DNA of 64,000 nt from Leucosporidium creatinivorum (lineage: Eukaryota; Basidiomycota; Microbotryomycetes; Leucosporidiales; Leucosporidiaceae). Positions 11,936 to 21,310 of this stretch are shown one piece after another. Both the position numbers and the translations under genes were made by a program. Numbering within the stretch: position 1 is the first letter of the stretch; every line of letters starts with the position of its first letter. The notes beneath the pieces are model-generated. The model made no database searches and was not told the origin of the DNA. It was given only the letters and a program-made list of their open reading frames with translations. Location: positions 585,327 to 649,326 of the forward strand of contig BCKL01000001.1 of the NCBI GenBank assembly GCA_001600635.1, written 5' to 3'.

Positions 11936-12442
11936 GATGGTAGAAGCGAGAGCTACCCAGGCTACCCTCCCGTTTCGACTCAGCCAAAATCGCCTTCGCT
12001 GAGGCATCCCAGGCTCTCTTTCTTCCCCTTTCCTTCAACCCTCTTCTCTTCATCGTAAGGCGCCGATCCGTTTTTGGAAATCTGCGCTGGACTAGAAGCC
12101 TGCACCTCGTTGTTCTCCCGTCCTGCGAGGCGGCCAGCAAGGTCGAATCTTGCGTCAAACTCGACTTCTCCGCTTCTTCGAGCTCCAAGTCATGCTGGCC
12201 AGCTTCGGGGAGAGGCTGTAGGGCAGCAGGAGGCAGGAAACTCGGGAGGACCGCGATGCGGTGCAGTAGTCATGCGGCGTGCTGATTTGCAGCAGCTGGA
12301 AGCTGGCGAGGCGGGGCGTAGATGCAGATTGCTTCGCAAGCCAGCTGTACGTTCCTCAAGCTACAGAAGCTGACATTCTTTCACCACCTACAGGAGCAGT
12401 GATCTCTTACGTGAGCTCTACTCCAACACATCCTCTACTACA
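11936..12442. promoter_or_regulatory. divergent promoter region, macro gene / SNU13
   Basis: About 500 bases between two divergent starts. They must hold both promoters and probably a spliced SNU13 leader. No TATA box or operator stands out, and no further gene is visible. Confidence 0.4.
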
Positions 12443-13136
12443 ATGGTGAGTTCCTCGGTCGGGCTCACGTTCTCGCTCTCCCCCCCTTCGGCGTTCTTTC
12501 GCCTCAGCCCTTCCTTCCCGTTCGTGATCTCTCAGTATCTGCCACTAACGTCTTCGCTTCCCTACGCAGGCCGAAGTCAACCCCAAAGCGTTCCCCCTCG
12601 CCGATGCTGCCCTCACCAACCAAATCCTCGACTTGGTTCAGCAAGCCTCGCACTACAAGCAGTTGAAGAAGGGAGCCAACGAGGCTACCAAGGTGCGTCT
12701 CTTCCGCACTGAGCCTGCCGCACTCGAGCCAGTCACTGACTCCGTATCTCTGCGCCGAACAGACCCTCAACCGTGGTATCTCGGAGATCATCATCATGAC
12801 CGCCGGTTCGTCGCTCTCTGCCTCCTCTGCACCTCTACGGCAACTAACGCCTATTCTCCACCAGACACCGAGCCCATTGAGATTTTGCTCCACCTTCCCC
12901 TCCTCTGCGAGGACAAGAACGTCCCCTACGTCTTCGTCCCCTCCAAGACCGCCCTCGGCCGTGCTTGCGGTGTCTCGAGGCCCGTCATCGCCGCATCGAT
13001 CACCACCTCCGAGGCTCGCGAGCTCAAGGGCCAAATTGATACCATCAAGGTGAGCAGAGAGTCGCCCCGACGAGCTGAGCAGAGCTGACTCGCCTTTTCG
13101 CTTTAACAGAACGCCGTCGAGCGCCTCCTCATCTAA
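12443..13136 (+). CDS. SNU13: SNU13 / 15.5K L7Ae-family RNA-binding protein
   Basis: Snu13 binds kink-turns in U4 snRNA and box C/D snoRNAs and is a core part of the U4/U6.U5 tri-snRNP and of snoRNPs. Five exons are readable: 12443-12445 (the ATG alone), 12570-12692, 12763-12805, 12865-13049 and 13110-13136. The spliced protein runs [16 protein letters not shown]..., with the L7Ae signatures [19 protein letters not shown] and [19 protein letters not shown], then [17 protein letters not shown]. It ends NAVERLLI. It is about 126 residues, the normal size for Snu13. The RGISEII and RPVIAASI segments distinguish it from Nhp2 and from ribosomal L7Ae proteins. The exon 1/2 junction falls directly after the start codon. 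Its 3' flank was copied to about 28995-29160. Confidence 0.93.
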
Positions 13137-14028
13137 GCGATGTTCAGGCTGGTTGGTCCGCGATAGCGTTTCGAGCTCTTTGTTTGACGCGTGTGGCCGT
13201 TACCCCATCCCCTGGTGTGAATATTGGAAGGCGGGAGGAGGAGGAGCTCGGTGCAGGCCTTCACTGGTTTCGATATCTTTCTCTTCTTCCTACGAACTTC
13301 GTGCAGTACTCTAGTGTGCAAAGTGACCCCCTCCTTCTTTTGTTGGCGCCTACCAACCTGTAGCTCGTCGAGAGGATGATCGATATGACCAGAAAATGCT
13401 CGGCGAAGCGAACGCCGAGCTGGCCAGACTACCCAGCTGCTCGTCGAGAGAGACTAAGGCTACTCGGTACATGTCCACCGTGATTCTGTGTCGCAGTCGG
13501 CTAGCGCTTAGCTCACTTCAGCTCGGTGACCCCTCTCGATGGCTCGACTTCGTCCAGCCAGCGCGACTCTTGCTCTCCTGCGCTTCGCTCTCGCTTTCTC
13601 GACTCGTTCGCTCGCTCCGGAGACTCGTCATCGACCACCAGGGAGCTCGGACGCCCTCTACTGCACCTCGGCGCCCTTTCAGCGCTCTTCTCGAAGCACG
13701 CGTCGAACGCGTCGCGTTTGCAGCTACTTCTTCGCGACTCGTTCAGAGCTGAAAGGTAAGCATAGAGGGGATCGGAGGATTCAAGAGAACAGAACTGACT
13801 CTCGACGGCGTGTCTAGAGTGACTGCTGCTGCTGTCGCTGCTGTTCGGTCTCGTCGCCCAATCCCTCTCGCTCTTTTCGAGACCTGGCTGAGGTCAACTA
13901 GGTGCGCTTACTCTGCAGACGGCAGATAAGGATTGAGCTCACCCACCTCAATCTCCCAGGTCGGCTCGGCTCCTCTCCTCCATCCTCCTCCTTCGACCGA
14001 GGTCCTCCCTCCCTTCCCTCGCCATATC
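13137..14028 (+). repeat. left arm of inverted duplication: SNU13 3' flank plus F-box A leader
   Basis: The first part is the SNU13 3' region, including CGTGTGGCCGTTACCCCATC at about 13190. It recurs as the reverse complement near 29110-29150. From about 13380 the F-box A leader begins and matches 28322-28970 on minus. Inside the leader an open frame starting MLGEANAELARL at 13396 matches MLGEGSAELARL at 28937 in the other arm. CTGAC-like branch sites (for example near 13795) suggest that the leader is transcribed and spliced. No other gene is visible. Confidence 0.65.
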
Positions 14029-15231
14029 ATGCTACTCCTCCTACCGCCGGAGATCATCTCCACCATCATCGCTCACACCTCGGGAAGGGAGCGCCACCCT
14101 CCAAGCCTGCTGCCTCACGGCTAAATCCCTCCTCCCCTTCGCCCGCGCCGAGCTCTACCGCCGCATCGAGTTCCATATCCACCAAGCGTGGGGTCACGAG
14201 AACGTCACGACCCTGTCGGAGCACACATTTCTCCACTTCACTGGGCACTATAGCCACCTCCTTCGCAACACCCTCGTCTCCCAACCCGAACTCGGCGTCC
14301 ACGTCCGAGAGCTTCGCATCATCGTCAGCAGTCTTCACGGGCTCGGATTCGAGGATCAGATCACCGCGCAGATCTTGGACGAGCTCCGTACTCGGTGTCC
14401 AACCTCAGGGAGATCTGCCTTGGCGCAACTCATTACGGCCGCACCGACGAGACTGACCAAGCAGTCGCGCGGTTTGGACGACAGCTGCGCGTGCTCGCCT
14501 ACGACGAGGATCGCAGTTGGACGCAGGAATGGTGCAAAATGCTCTGTGCGCTCCCTGAGTTACAGCACATCCACGGCGTGTCCGACGGCGACCTTCCTGT
14601 CGAAGCAGCCATCCCGCCGACATTTCGCCTCAAATCCCTCCACAACTACTTCATCCCCACTCAAGACTTCCTATTCCACCTCCTTCATAACTCACACACC
14701 TTCCTCACTACTCTTGACATCCCTAGTATGAGCTGGGACGCTCGTGCTTGGGATTTGTCGCCCTTCGTCGCGCTCCGCTCCCTCAAGCTCATGCTGGGCT
14801 ACGGTGAGCCTGTCGGGCTATGCATCGAGCTCAACGTCGGACTGGGCTTCACCGTCGGTACATGTCTCAATCTCCTCTCGCTCACCCTCGGAATGGATCC
14901 CGATTGGCCCAGGCTGGAGACGCTCGCCGAAGACCGGGCCTTCCTCCATCTGCTACCTTCCTGCCTCCGCTCCCTCAACATTGGAGAGGTCCACGTCTCC
15001 GACAAGAATCTCCCGGAAGCCCTCGCCGACCCTACAATCCTCCCTGTCCTCCGTACTCTCGTCCTCGGCGATTCGACTCAAATCGACGACATGCGAGAGG
15101 AGAACGGTACGTCGACATGGGTCAGCGGTCGACGAGAGCAGACGGTACTGCGCCAAGTGAAGGAGTTGTGTGAAGCAAGGTCGATTTTCCTCGAGTGGGA
15201 CAAGTGGGCGCAAGGCGCGCGGGACTCATGA
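14029..15231 (+). pseudogene. F-box-like copy A, broken by two frame shifts
   Basis: The reading frame opens MLLLLPPEIISTIIAHTSG at 14029. Near 14090 it shifts: the homologous sequence ATLQACCLTAKSLLPFARAEL is in another frame, and the codons for about five residues present in A' are missing. The second frame runs to DELRTRCP at about 14400. There one base is missing (TGTCCAACC where A' has TGCCCCAAC), and the third stretch, NLREICLG onward, continues to the stop at 15231 (KWAQGARDS). No pair of GT-AG sites explains either shift. The remaining body keeps family segments such as AWDLSPFVALRSLKLML and LVLGDSTQIDDM. It is either a young pseudogene or carries assembly errors; the second shift is a single base and should be checked in reads. 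Confidence 0.72.
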
Positions 15232-16076
15232 GCGCGACCGGCGCCGAGGTGCTGGAGGGGCTGCTGTGAGTTTGTACTAGACGATGGGCCGCAGATATTG
15301 TCATTCGATACGATATTGTATGTCTGGTGCGATCAGTGGGCTCGCGGGAGAGAGGCGAGAGAGAGAAGCCGTCGTCGAGCCGTCGATTTAACGCCGAGGA
15401 GGAGTAACTGAACAGCTTGCCATGGCTATACCAGGGCAGAGAAGCAAGCGAGTGTGCTCTTTCACTGCTCGCTGCTCCTGCACCTTCTTCAGCTCGACTT
15501 CGAGCAGCTTCGAGCTGAGCTCGGTCCCTCCCCTTCTCGACTTGGCGGTCTGGAACTCGCCTCCGCTCTCTCCCTCCTACGCTTCATTCGTCTCTTCGTC
15601 TCGTCTCGCTCGCTCGCCTGGAAAGCTCGTACAAGACGACAAGGAAGCTCTACCACCCTCTGCTGCACCTCGACAAACTCTCAGCACTCTCCTACAGCTC
15701 CCTCCACGTCGACCGCTCTCAAGCCTCGTCCGCTCAGCTGCTGTTTGCTTGGCGAGCCGCCGGAAGAACGAAGGTGAGTGGGAGGCAGAGAGCTCAGAGC
15801 AGGGAGAGCAGAGCTGACTTCCTACTTCGTGTGCAGAGAACTCGTCGCTGCTGCTTAGCTGCTCGGAGTCGCTGGAATCGCTCGCTTGCTCGCTGCGCGT
15901 GTCGCTGAGGTCGAATTGGTGAGCTACTCTGGGCAAAGGGGGAGGGGGAGGAGTAGATAGATAACCGTCCTGCCTTGCAGCTGTTCGCTCGAGCCCTCTC
16001 CTTCCCGTCAACATCGACTTCCTCCCTCGCCCACCCCCACTCCGACTCCGAGCCTCCTCGCCCGCTCTCTCTCGCC
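15232..16076 (+). repeat. 3' flank of copy A and spliced-looking leader of F-box copy B
   Basis: From about 15430 to 15970 this is the plus-strand counterpart of the leaders of copies C (9720-10170, minus) and B' (26410-26960, minus). Candidate introns are visible: a GTGAGT donor near 15774 with an acceptor at about 15835, and an acceptor CTTGCAG just before 15980. It also resembles the copy A leader more distantly, for example in the shared GCACCTCG...CTC order, so A and B look like an older tandem pair. Nothing else is seen. Confidence 0.55.
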
Positions 16077-17303
16077 ATGGTACAGCCACAACTCCCTACC
16101 GAGATCGTCTCGATGATCCTCAAGCTGCTATCGGACAACACGCCTCATGGATGGCGCGACAAGGTCACCCTCTCCCGCTGCTGCCTCGTCTCCACGTCCT
16201 TGCTCCCACTCGCTCGCGCCGAGCTGTATCGCTCCCTCACTTTCAGCATCGCCAATCCTCAACTACAGGCCAAGGTGCAGGCTCTCACAGAGAGGTCACT
16301 CCACCAGTTCCTCGACCATGCATCCTACCGCCTTCGCGAGACCCTCATCTACCGACCCGAGCTCGGCGGTCACGTCGAAGAGGCTCGTGTCACTGCATAC
16401 TCGGCGGGACACCCTGTCGCGGATCAGATCTATGCACAGATTCTGGATGAGGTCCGTGGTCGATGCCACAACCTCCACGCCATCCGTCTAGACACATCGG
16501 AAGAAGGTCACAGCAGCCGAGCGCTCGCCCGATTCGGTTCGCAACTTCGCTCGCTTCGCTACAAGGACGGCTTGATACCTACACCGTCGTGGTTCGAAGT
16601 CCTTAACAAGCTCACCGGTCTGGAGGACATCTTCGGGCTCTCTGCCAGCCGCTCCGACTTCACAGCCCTGGACGCTCCTCGACCGAACTGCCAACTCAAG
16701 TCGGTCCACGCTTTCAAAGGCGCTCAGCTCAAGTCGGACCTACTCTTCCTTATCCTACGCAACTCGCACGCCTCTTTGAAGTCCCTCACCATCCCTAGCT
16801 ATTCCGCCGAAGGAAAAGCGTGGGACCTCTCGCCGTTCGTCGGCTTGCAAAGGCTCGAGCTGGTCTTAGAGCTCGCACAGGGCATCGAGGAAGGGTCCGG
16901 AAACGACATGGGAGTAGGTTACACCGTTGGCACCTGTCGCGCACTCGAGTCGTTACGGTTCGCGAGGCACGACGAGGGTCCCAGACTCTGGACGGCAGCC
17001 GACGAGGTCCCCTTCCTCCGTATCCTTCCACCAACCCTGCGCTTCCTCGACATTGGGACGGTTCAGGCGTCAAGCACCTACGTACAAGAAGCCCTCGGCG
17101 ACCCTGATGTCCTTCCCTCCCTCCGCGCCCTCACCCTCGGCGACTCTACGCAAACTGGCGACTCGTGGTACGCTGGGAGAGGGATGTCCAGCTGGAGCAG
17201 CTGCCACAGACGGGAGGCGGACAAGAAGGCGATCGAAGAGTTGTGCCGAGTTCGCTCCATTCAGCTCGAGTGGGAAGAGTGGAAGCAGGGCAGGCGACGC
17301 TGA
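16077..17303 (+). CDS. F-box-like protein, copy B
   Basis: A single-exon protein of 408 residues. It starts MVQPQLPTEIVSMILKLL, the F-box-like helix shared with C and B', then LSRCCLVSTSLLPLARAELY. The body has leucine-rich segments, including RCHNLHAIRLDTSEEGHSS and FGSQLRSLRYKDGLIPTP. It ends EWEEWKQGRRR. The middle and C-terminal parts are very close to copy B', including ASLKSLTIPSYSAEGKAWD against ASLKSLAIPSYTAEGKAWD. The F-box region differs more from B' than C does. An upstream in-frame Met at 15975 lies in the leader next to a likely splice acceptor and is less probable. A role as a substrate adaptor of an SCF ligase is assumed only from the F-box-like start. Confidence 0.75.
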   Translation: MVQPQLPTEIVSMILKLLSDNTPHGWRDKVTLSRCCLVSTSLLPLARAELYRSLTFSIANPQLQAKVQALTERSLHQFLDHASYRLRETLIYRPELGGHVEEARVTAYSAGHPVADQIYAQILDEVRGRCHNLHAIRLDTSEEGHSSRALARFGSQLRSLRYKDGLIPTPSWFEVLNKLTGLEDIFGLSASRSDFTALDAPRPNCQLKSVHAFKGAQLKSDLLFLILRNSHASLKSLTIPSYSAEGKAWDLSPFVGLQRLELVLELAQGIEEGSGNDMGVGYTVGTCRALESLRFARHDEGPRLWTAADEVPFLRILPPTLRFLDIGTVQASSTYVQEALGDPDVLPSLRALTLGDSTQTGDSWYAGRGMSSWSSCHRREADKKAIEELCRVRSIQLEWEEWKQGRRR

Positions 17304-17558
17304 CGAGGAGCGCCGAGGAGCTTGAGTCGAAGAGGGATGAGGAGGAGGCGGAAGCATAGGGCTTGCTGTGTCTGTACTACATCACCAGTGACAACCCGCT
17401 CGATCGACCGCGAAGAGGAGAGGCGAGATTCGACCTTCTCTGAGCTGGCTTCGCGGCGAACGCTGCCTCTCCAAGTCTCGATTGAGCGGAGGCCAAGCAA
17501 GCAATTCACAAAGAGCACAGAAGTACGAAAGAAACAAGCAAGAGATACACAAGCGACC

Positions 17559-20500
17559 CTACTTCGACGCCCACGGCCAGCCCTTCTTCAACTGACTGAC
17601 CAGCTCGATCCCTGCCGAGAACAAGACTGCCCTCCTCGCGCTCACCGCCTTCCTCCCCTTCTTCCTCTCAATCGCCTCCTGCGCCTCACTCGTCCCCGCC
17701 AACACAATCACATCATCATCGTAGCTCCACACCTCCTTGGCCACCCACTTCTCCAACTCGGCGTACTCGGCCGTGCCCTCGGCGGGACGGCGGGTGGGCG
17801 AGAACCACGTGCAGGCTTTGTCGAGGATCTTGAAGTTGGTGGGGCAGGAGACGGAGAGGTAGAGGGCGTGGGGACCGCGTTTGGGAAGGGAGTAGAGGTT
17901 GCGGCGGAGGGCGAGCTCGTCTTTGAGGGTGAGCGTCGCGGCGCTGGGAGTGGAGGCAGCGGGAGCGGGAGCGGGAGTGGGCGCAGGCGAGGCGGAGACA
18001 GAAGCGGAGGGTTTCCTGGCCGAGGCGGTGAGAGAAGCGCGAGGCTTCTTGCCGGTAGGAGGAAGGTGGTCGTCGACGCCGGCGCTGCCGTCGGTGCTGT
18101 CTCGAGCGCGCTTGCGAGCCGTCGAGGTAGTGGTGGTGGTGGAAGTAGCGATGGGACGAGAAGGAGTGATGTTAGGGAGGCGAGAAGGGACGGCAGAGGA
18201 TCCTCGAGTCGCCTTCTTGGCAACCGGAGCAGGAGCGTCGGACTCGACGGCGCGCTTCTTGCCCTCCTTGATGGCGGCCATCCTTCGAGCTTCGGCTTGC
18301 GCAACAACAGCAGCGGCCTCGATAGCCTCCTGCCTCCTCTTGGCTTCGGCAGCCTGCTCGCCGTGACGACGAGCGAGTCCCTCCATCTCCTTCTGCGCTT
18401 GACGGTGACGGCGTTCCTCCTCCTCCTCCTGCTTCTTCTTCTCGGCCTCGACCCTCCTCTGCTCCACCTCCTCCGCCACCCTCTGCGCCTCCTTGACCCT
18501 CTCCTCCGCCAAAAGTCGCAACCTCGCTTGCTCCTTCTCCCTCGCCTTCCTGCTATCCTCCTCGGCGGCGGCGGCCTTCTCCCTCTCAACCCTCTGGCGC
18601 TCCACCTCAACAGCAGCCTTCTCAGCAGCGATCCTGCTCCTCTCCTGCTCCTCCAGAGCGATCCTCTCCTGCTCCTCCTCGAACTTCAGCTGCTCATCCA
18701 CCTCGTAAACGCCGTTGACGAACGCCACCTGAGCCGCCGTGAGGGGGAGCCAGTCCGAGCTGACTCGCTCGAGTACGACGACCGGCTGGACGACCTCGGG
18801 CTGAGGCTCGACGCCCTCGGAGCGGAGGAGCTCCTCCATCCTCCGGTCGTCGGAATCGGGGAGCGAGTGCGAATCGTCGTCCTCGGCCTGCTTCTCGACG
18901 ACGGGAGCGGGGACGACGGTAGAGACGAGTTGAGCGCTGGTGGTGGTAGGAGCGGGAGTGGGAGCAGGAGCGGGAGCGGGCTCGGGAGGGTATTGGTCGG
19001 CCTTAATGAAGGGCGAGGGGAGGGAGCGTTGACGCTGCATCTCGGCGGCGGCGAGTGCGCTGGGATCGCTCTCCTCGACGTTCTTACTATCGGCGTTGAC
19101 AGCGACGTTGGGAGCGGCAGTGACGACGACCTTGGGATCGAGGCTGCTGTGCTGGGTCGAAGGTTCGGGGTCGGTCGAGTGCGTCGAGGCCGGAGGAGCG
19201 GAAGCGGCGGCGACGGGCTGCTGCTGCTGCTGCTCCACTTGGACGATATCGAGGCGGGAAGTAGTGATGGCGACTTCGATGGGTTGAGACTTGCGGGATT
19301 GGGAGTGAGAGGAGGATGGAGGTGTAGGCTTGGGCGTCGGAGGGGAGGGGTTCTGCGCGGTGGGAGAGGCGAGGGGAGCGGCGGAGGCTCTGCGAACGAG
19401 GGAGTGGGTCAGCGTACAGGATCGAGCGAGCTGTGAGGAATGCGACGTACCCGTGAGGCTGAAGTGGCGCGGCCTTGTCGATCTGGTCGGCGTTTCCCTT
19501 CTGCGCCTCGGCGACGGTCACAACCTCCTTGACCCTCTTCTCGACGACGACGACCTCGTGAGGGTGCTTATCAACGACCTCCCTATCCTTGCCCTTGCTC
19601 TTCCTTGCCGCCTTAGCCTTCTCCTCCGCCGCCTTCGCCGCCTCCCTCTCCTCGCGCGCGCTCTTCCTCGCCTGGTCCCTGTAGATCTCAGCGACTCGGA
19701 CGCCGACACGAGGGAAAAGGCTAGCCCTATTCGTGACAAAATGGGCCTTCCACTCTTCCTCCGAATGTTGCGGGTGCTGCGCGAGTCAAATCCGAGTCAG
19801 CTCGGCGCGCGCTCTTCTCGCGCACCGTCCTCCTTCACTTACGGAGAGGTCAAGATGCTTCCAAACCTCGGTCCTGTCCAGCTCCTTGATCTCCGCTACA
19901 GCGAGCTTCTGTACGATCAAGTACTCGTCCTCGTCGGTGAAGACGGGGTTCGGCTGGCGCGGTTCCTCATCCTCGGCGTCCTCATCTTCGTCATCCTCGT
20001 CCTTGTCCTCAGCGGCAGCAGCAGGAGCACTGATCGACTTCCTCCTTTCCGACGAAGGGCCGGCTACCGGCTGACGATCGTCGACGACTTTGGCCTTCTT
20101 GGCCTTAGGCGTCTGGACCTCAGGCGAGGAGGACGAGCGGAGGACGACGGGCTTGTTCTTGCCGTTGGAGATGGCGGTCGAAGTAGAGGCGCGACGAGAT
20201 GGTTCGGCGTTGGTAGAGGAGGGTCGAGGAGCTTTGGGCTTGGGTTTCGGAGTGGAAGCCGGCGCGGCGTTGGCGCTGGTAGAAGGCCTGCGCGCGGCCT
20301 CCTTCCTCTCCTTCTTGAGGCGGGCGAGTCGTGCGTGGACGGCATCATCGACTTTCTTCTCGCTGTTGTTGTCTCGGCGGAAGGTCTGCCAAGAAATCGC
20401 CGTGTGCTCGGGGTACTGCGAGAGCCGAGACGAAGCAAGGTCAGCGAGCGGCGCCGAGAGAGAGCAAAGAGAAGCGAGAGACTCACGTCCTCGGCCAAGT

Positions 20501-21134
20501 TGCGGTAAGCAAACTCCTTCGACTCGTCCCGCTCCTCTGCATCGGCCAAGTAGCGAACGAGTCGCCCGAGGTCCTTGGCGACGAAACGAGTCCTCGGCCT
20601 CTTCTCCTCTTCGCTCTGCTCCTTCTCCTCCTCCTCATCTTCCTCCTCGCTCTCCTCCTCGGTCGACGGCTTGGGCGAAGGTTCCCTAGCGCGCTTCTTG
20701 CCCTTGTCCTTGCTCTTGGGAGCGGGCGAGGCGGAGGCGACCTGGGCGGCGGCGGCGATGGCTGCCTTCTTGGCCTTGCTCCTCTTGCGCTTGATATTGG
20801 CGATACGGCGGTCAATGTCCTCGCGACCTGTCCTCCTGTAGTGCTCCCTCCAGGACTCCTCGGTGTGGTGCGGGTGCTGTGAGAGAGAGAGCGGCGCGTG
20901 AGCGGGGGGGCGTCTGGCGGCGAGAACAGGCTGTAGGACAGCAGGCTCACCTTCTGGGCAAATTCTTTGTACAGAGAAGGGCGGAGACGGGTGTCTTGAG
21001 GATGCTTGACGAGGAATTCGGCCAGCAGCTGGCGATCCTCGCTTGTGTACTCGACTCGCCTGATTGTTTGGGCAGGAGAGAGGGTGAGAGGGAGGTACAG
21101 AATGCTGTAAGAGATGTACTCACCCTCCAGCCAT
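17559..21134 (-). CDS. RAP1-like protein with three Rap1-type Myb modules
   Basis: Probably a telomere- or chromatin-bound protein of the Rap1 family. Exon 1 gives MAGG and splices into RVEYTSEDRQLLAEFLVKHP. Three modules follow the pattern of an acidic start, a helix, then an H/YP-x-H(T/S)-x(2-3)-W-x(3)-(Y/F) end. Module 1 closes HPHHTEESWREHYRR (about 20870). Module 2 opens FVAKDLGRLVRYLADAEE and closes YPEHTAISWQTFRRDN (about 20360). Module 3 opens FTDEDEYLIVQKLAV and closes HPQHSEEEWKAHFVTN (about 19750). Basic, disordered linkers separate them. The long last exon (17559 to about 19390) holds a Glu/Arg/Lys-rich coiled coil of about 150 residues. It then has a Ser/Pro/Ala linker and a folded-looking C-terminus, ALRRNLYSLPKRGPHALYLS through the end at GWPWASK. 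I see no N-terminal BRCT domain, unlike yeast and human Rap1. The C-terminus may correspond to the Rap1 RCT but I cannot show this. Confidence 0.78.
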
Positions 21135-21310
21135 GTCGTGCTACAGAAGCGGCGACTGAAGCTGAGCTAGAAGTGAGACGTTCAAGTCCAAGAGACGTCG
21201 CGCTCTCACGGCTCTGACTTCGACCGTTTCGCTGCTCGCTAGACCCGCCGCTCTCGCCCAAGCTGGCTACCACTCGGCGCTTATCGGGGCTCAATGCTTC
21301 TCAGCCAGGA
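21135..21310. promoter_or_regulatory. short divergent promoter, RAP1-like / shugoshin
   Basis: Only 176 bases separate the two start codons, so the genes must share a promoter region. Co-regulation of two chromosome-associated proteins is plausible but not shown. Confidence 0.45.

Noticed and set aside
15975-16076. Upstream Met start for F-box copy B (and equivalents at 26407 and 9712)
   Set aside because: The added residues lie in the leader, differ among copies more than the body, and for B begin right at a likely splice acceptor.
17322-19436. 704-codon open frame on plus with many leucines
   Set aside because: It is antisense to the long last exon of the RAP1-like gene. Its leucine/glycine-rich, low-complexity product is what GC-rich coding DNA gives on the opposite strand.
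19330-20508. 392-codon open frame on plus
   Set aside because: Also antisense to RAP1-like exons; no domain, and the minus strand gives a coherent spliced Myb protein.
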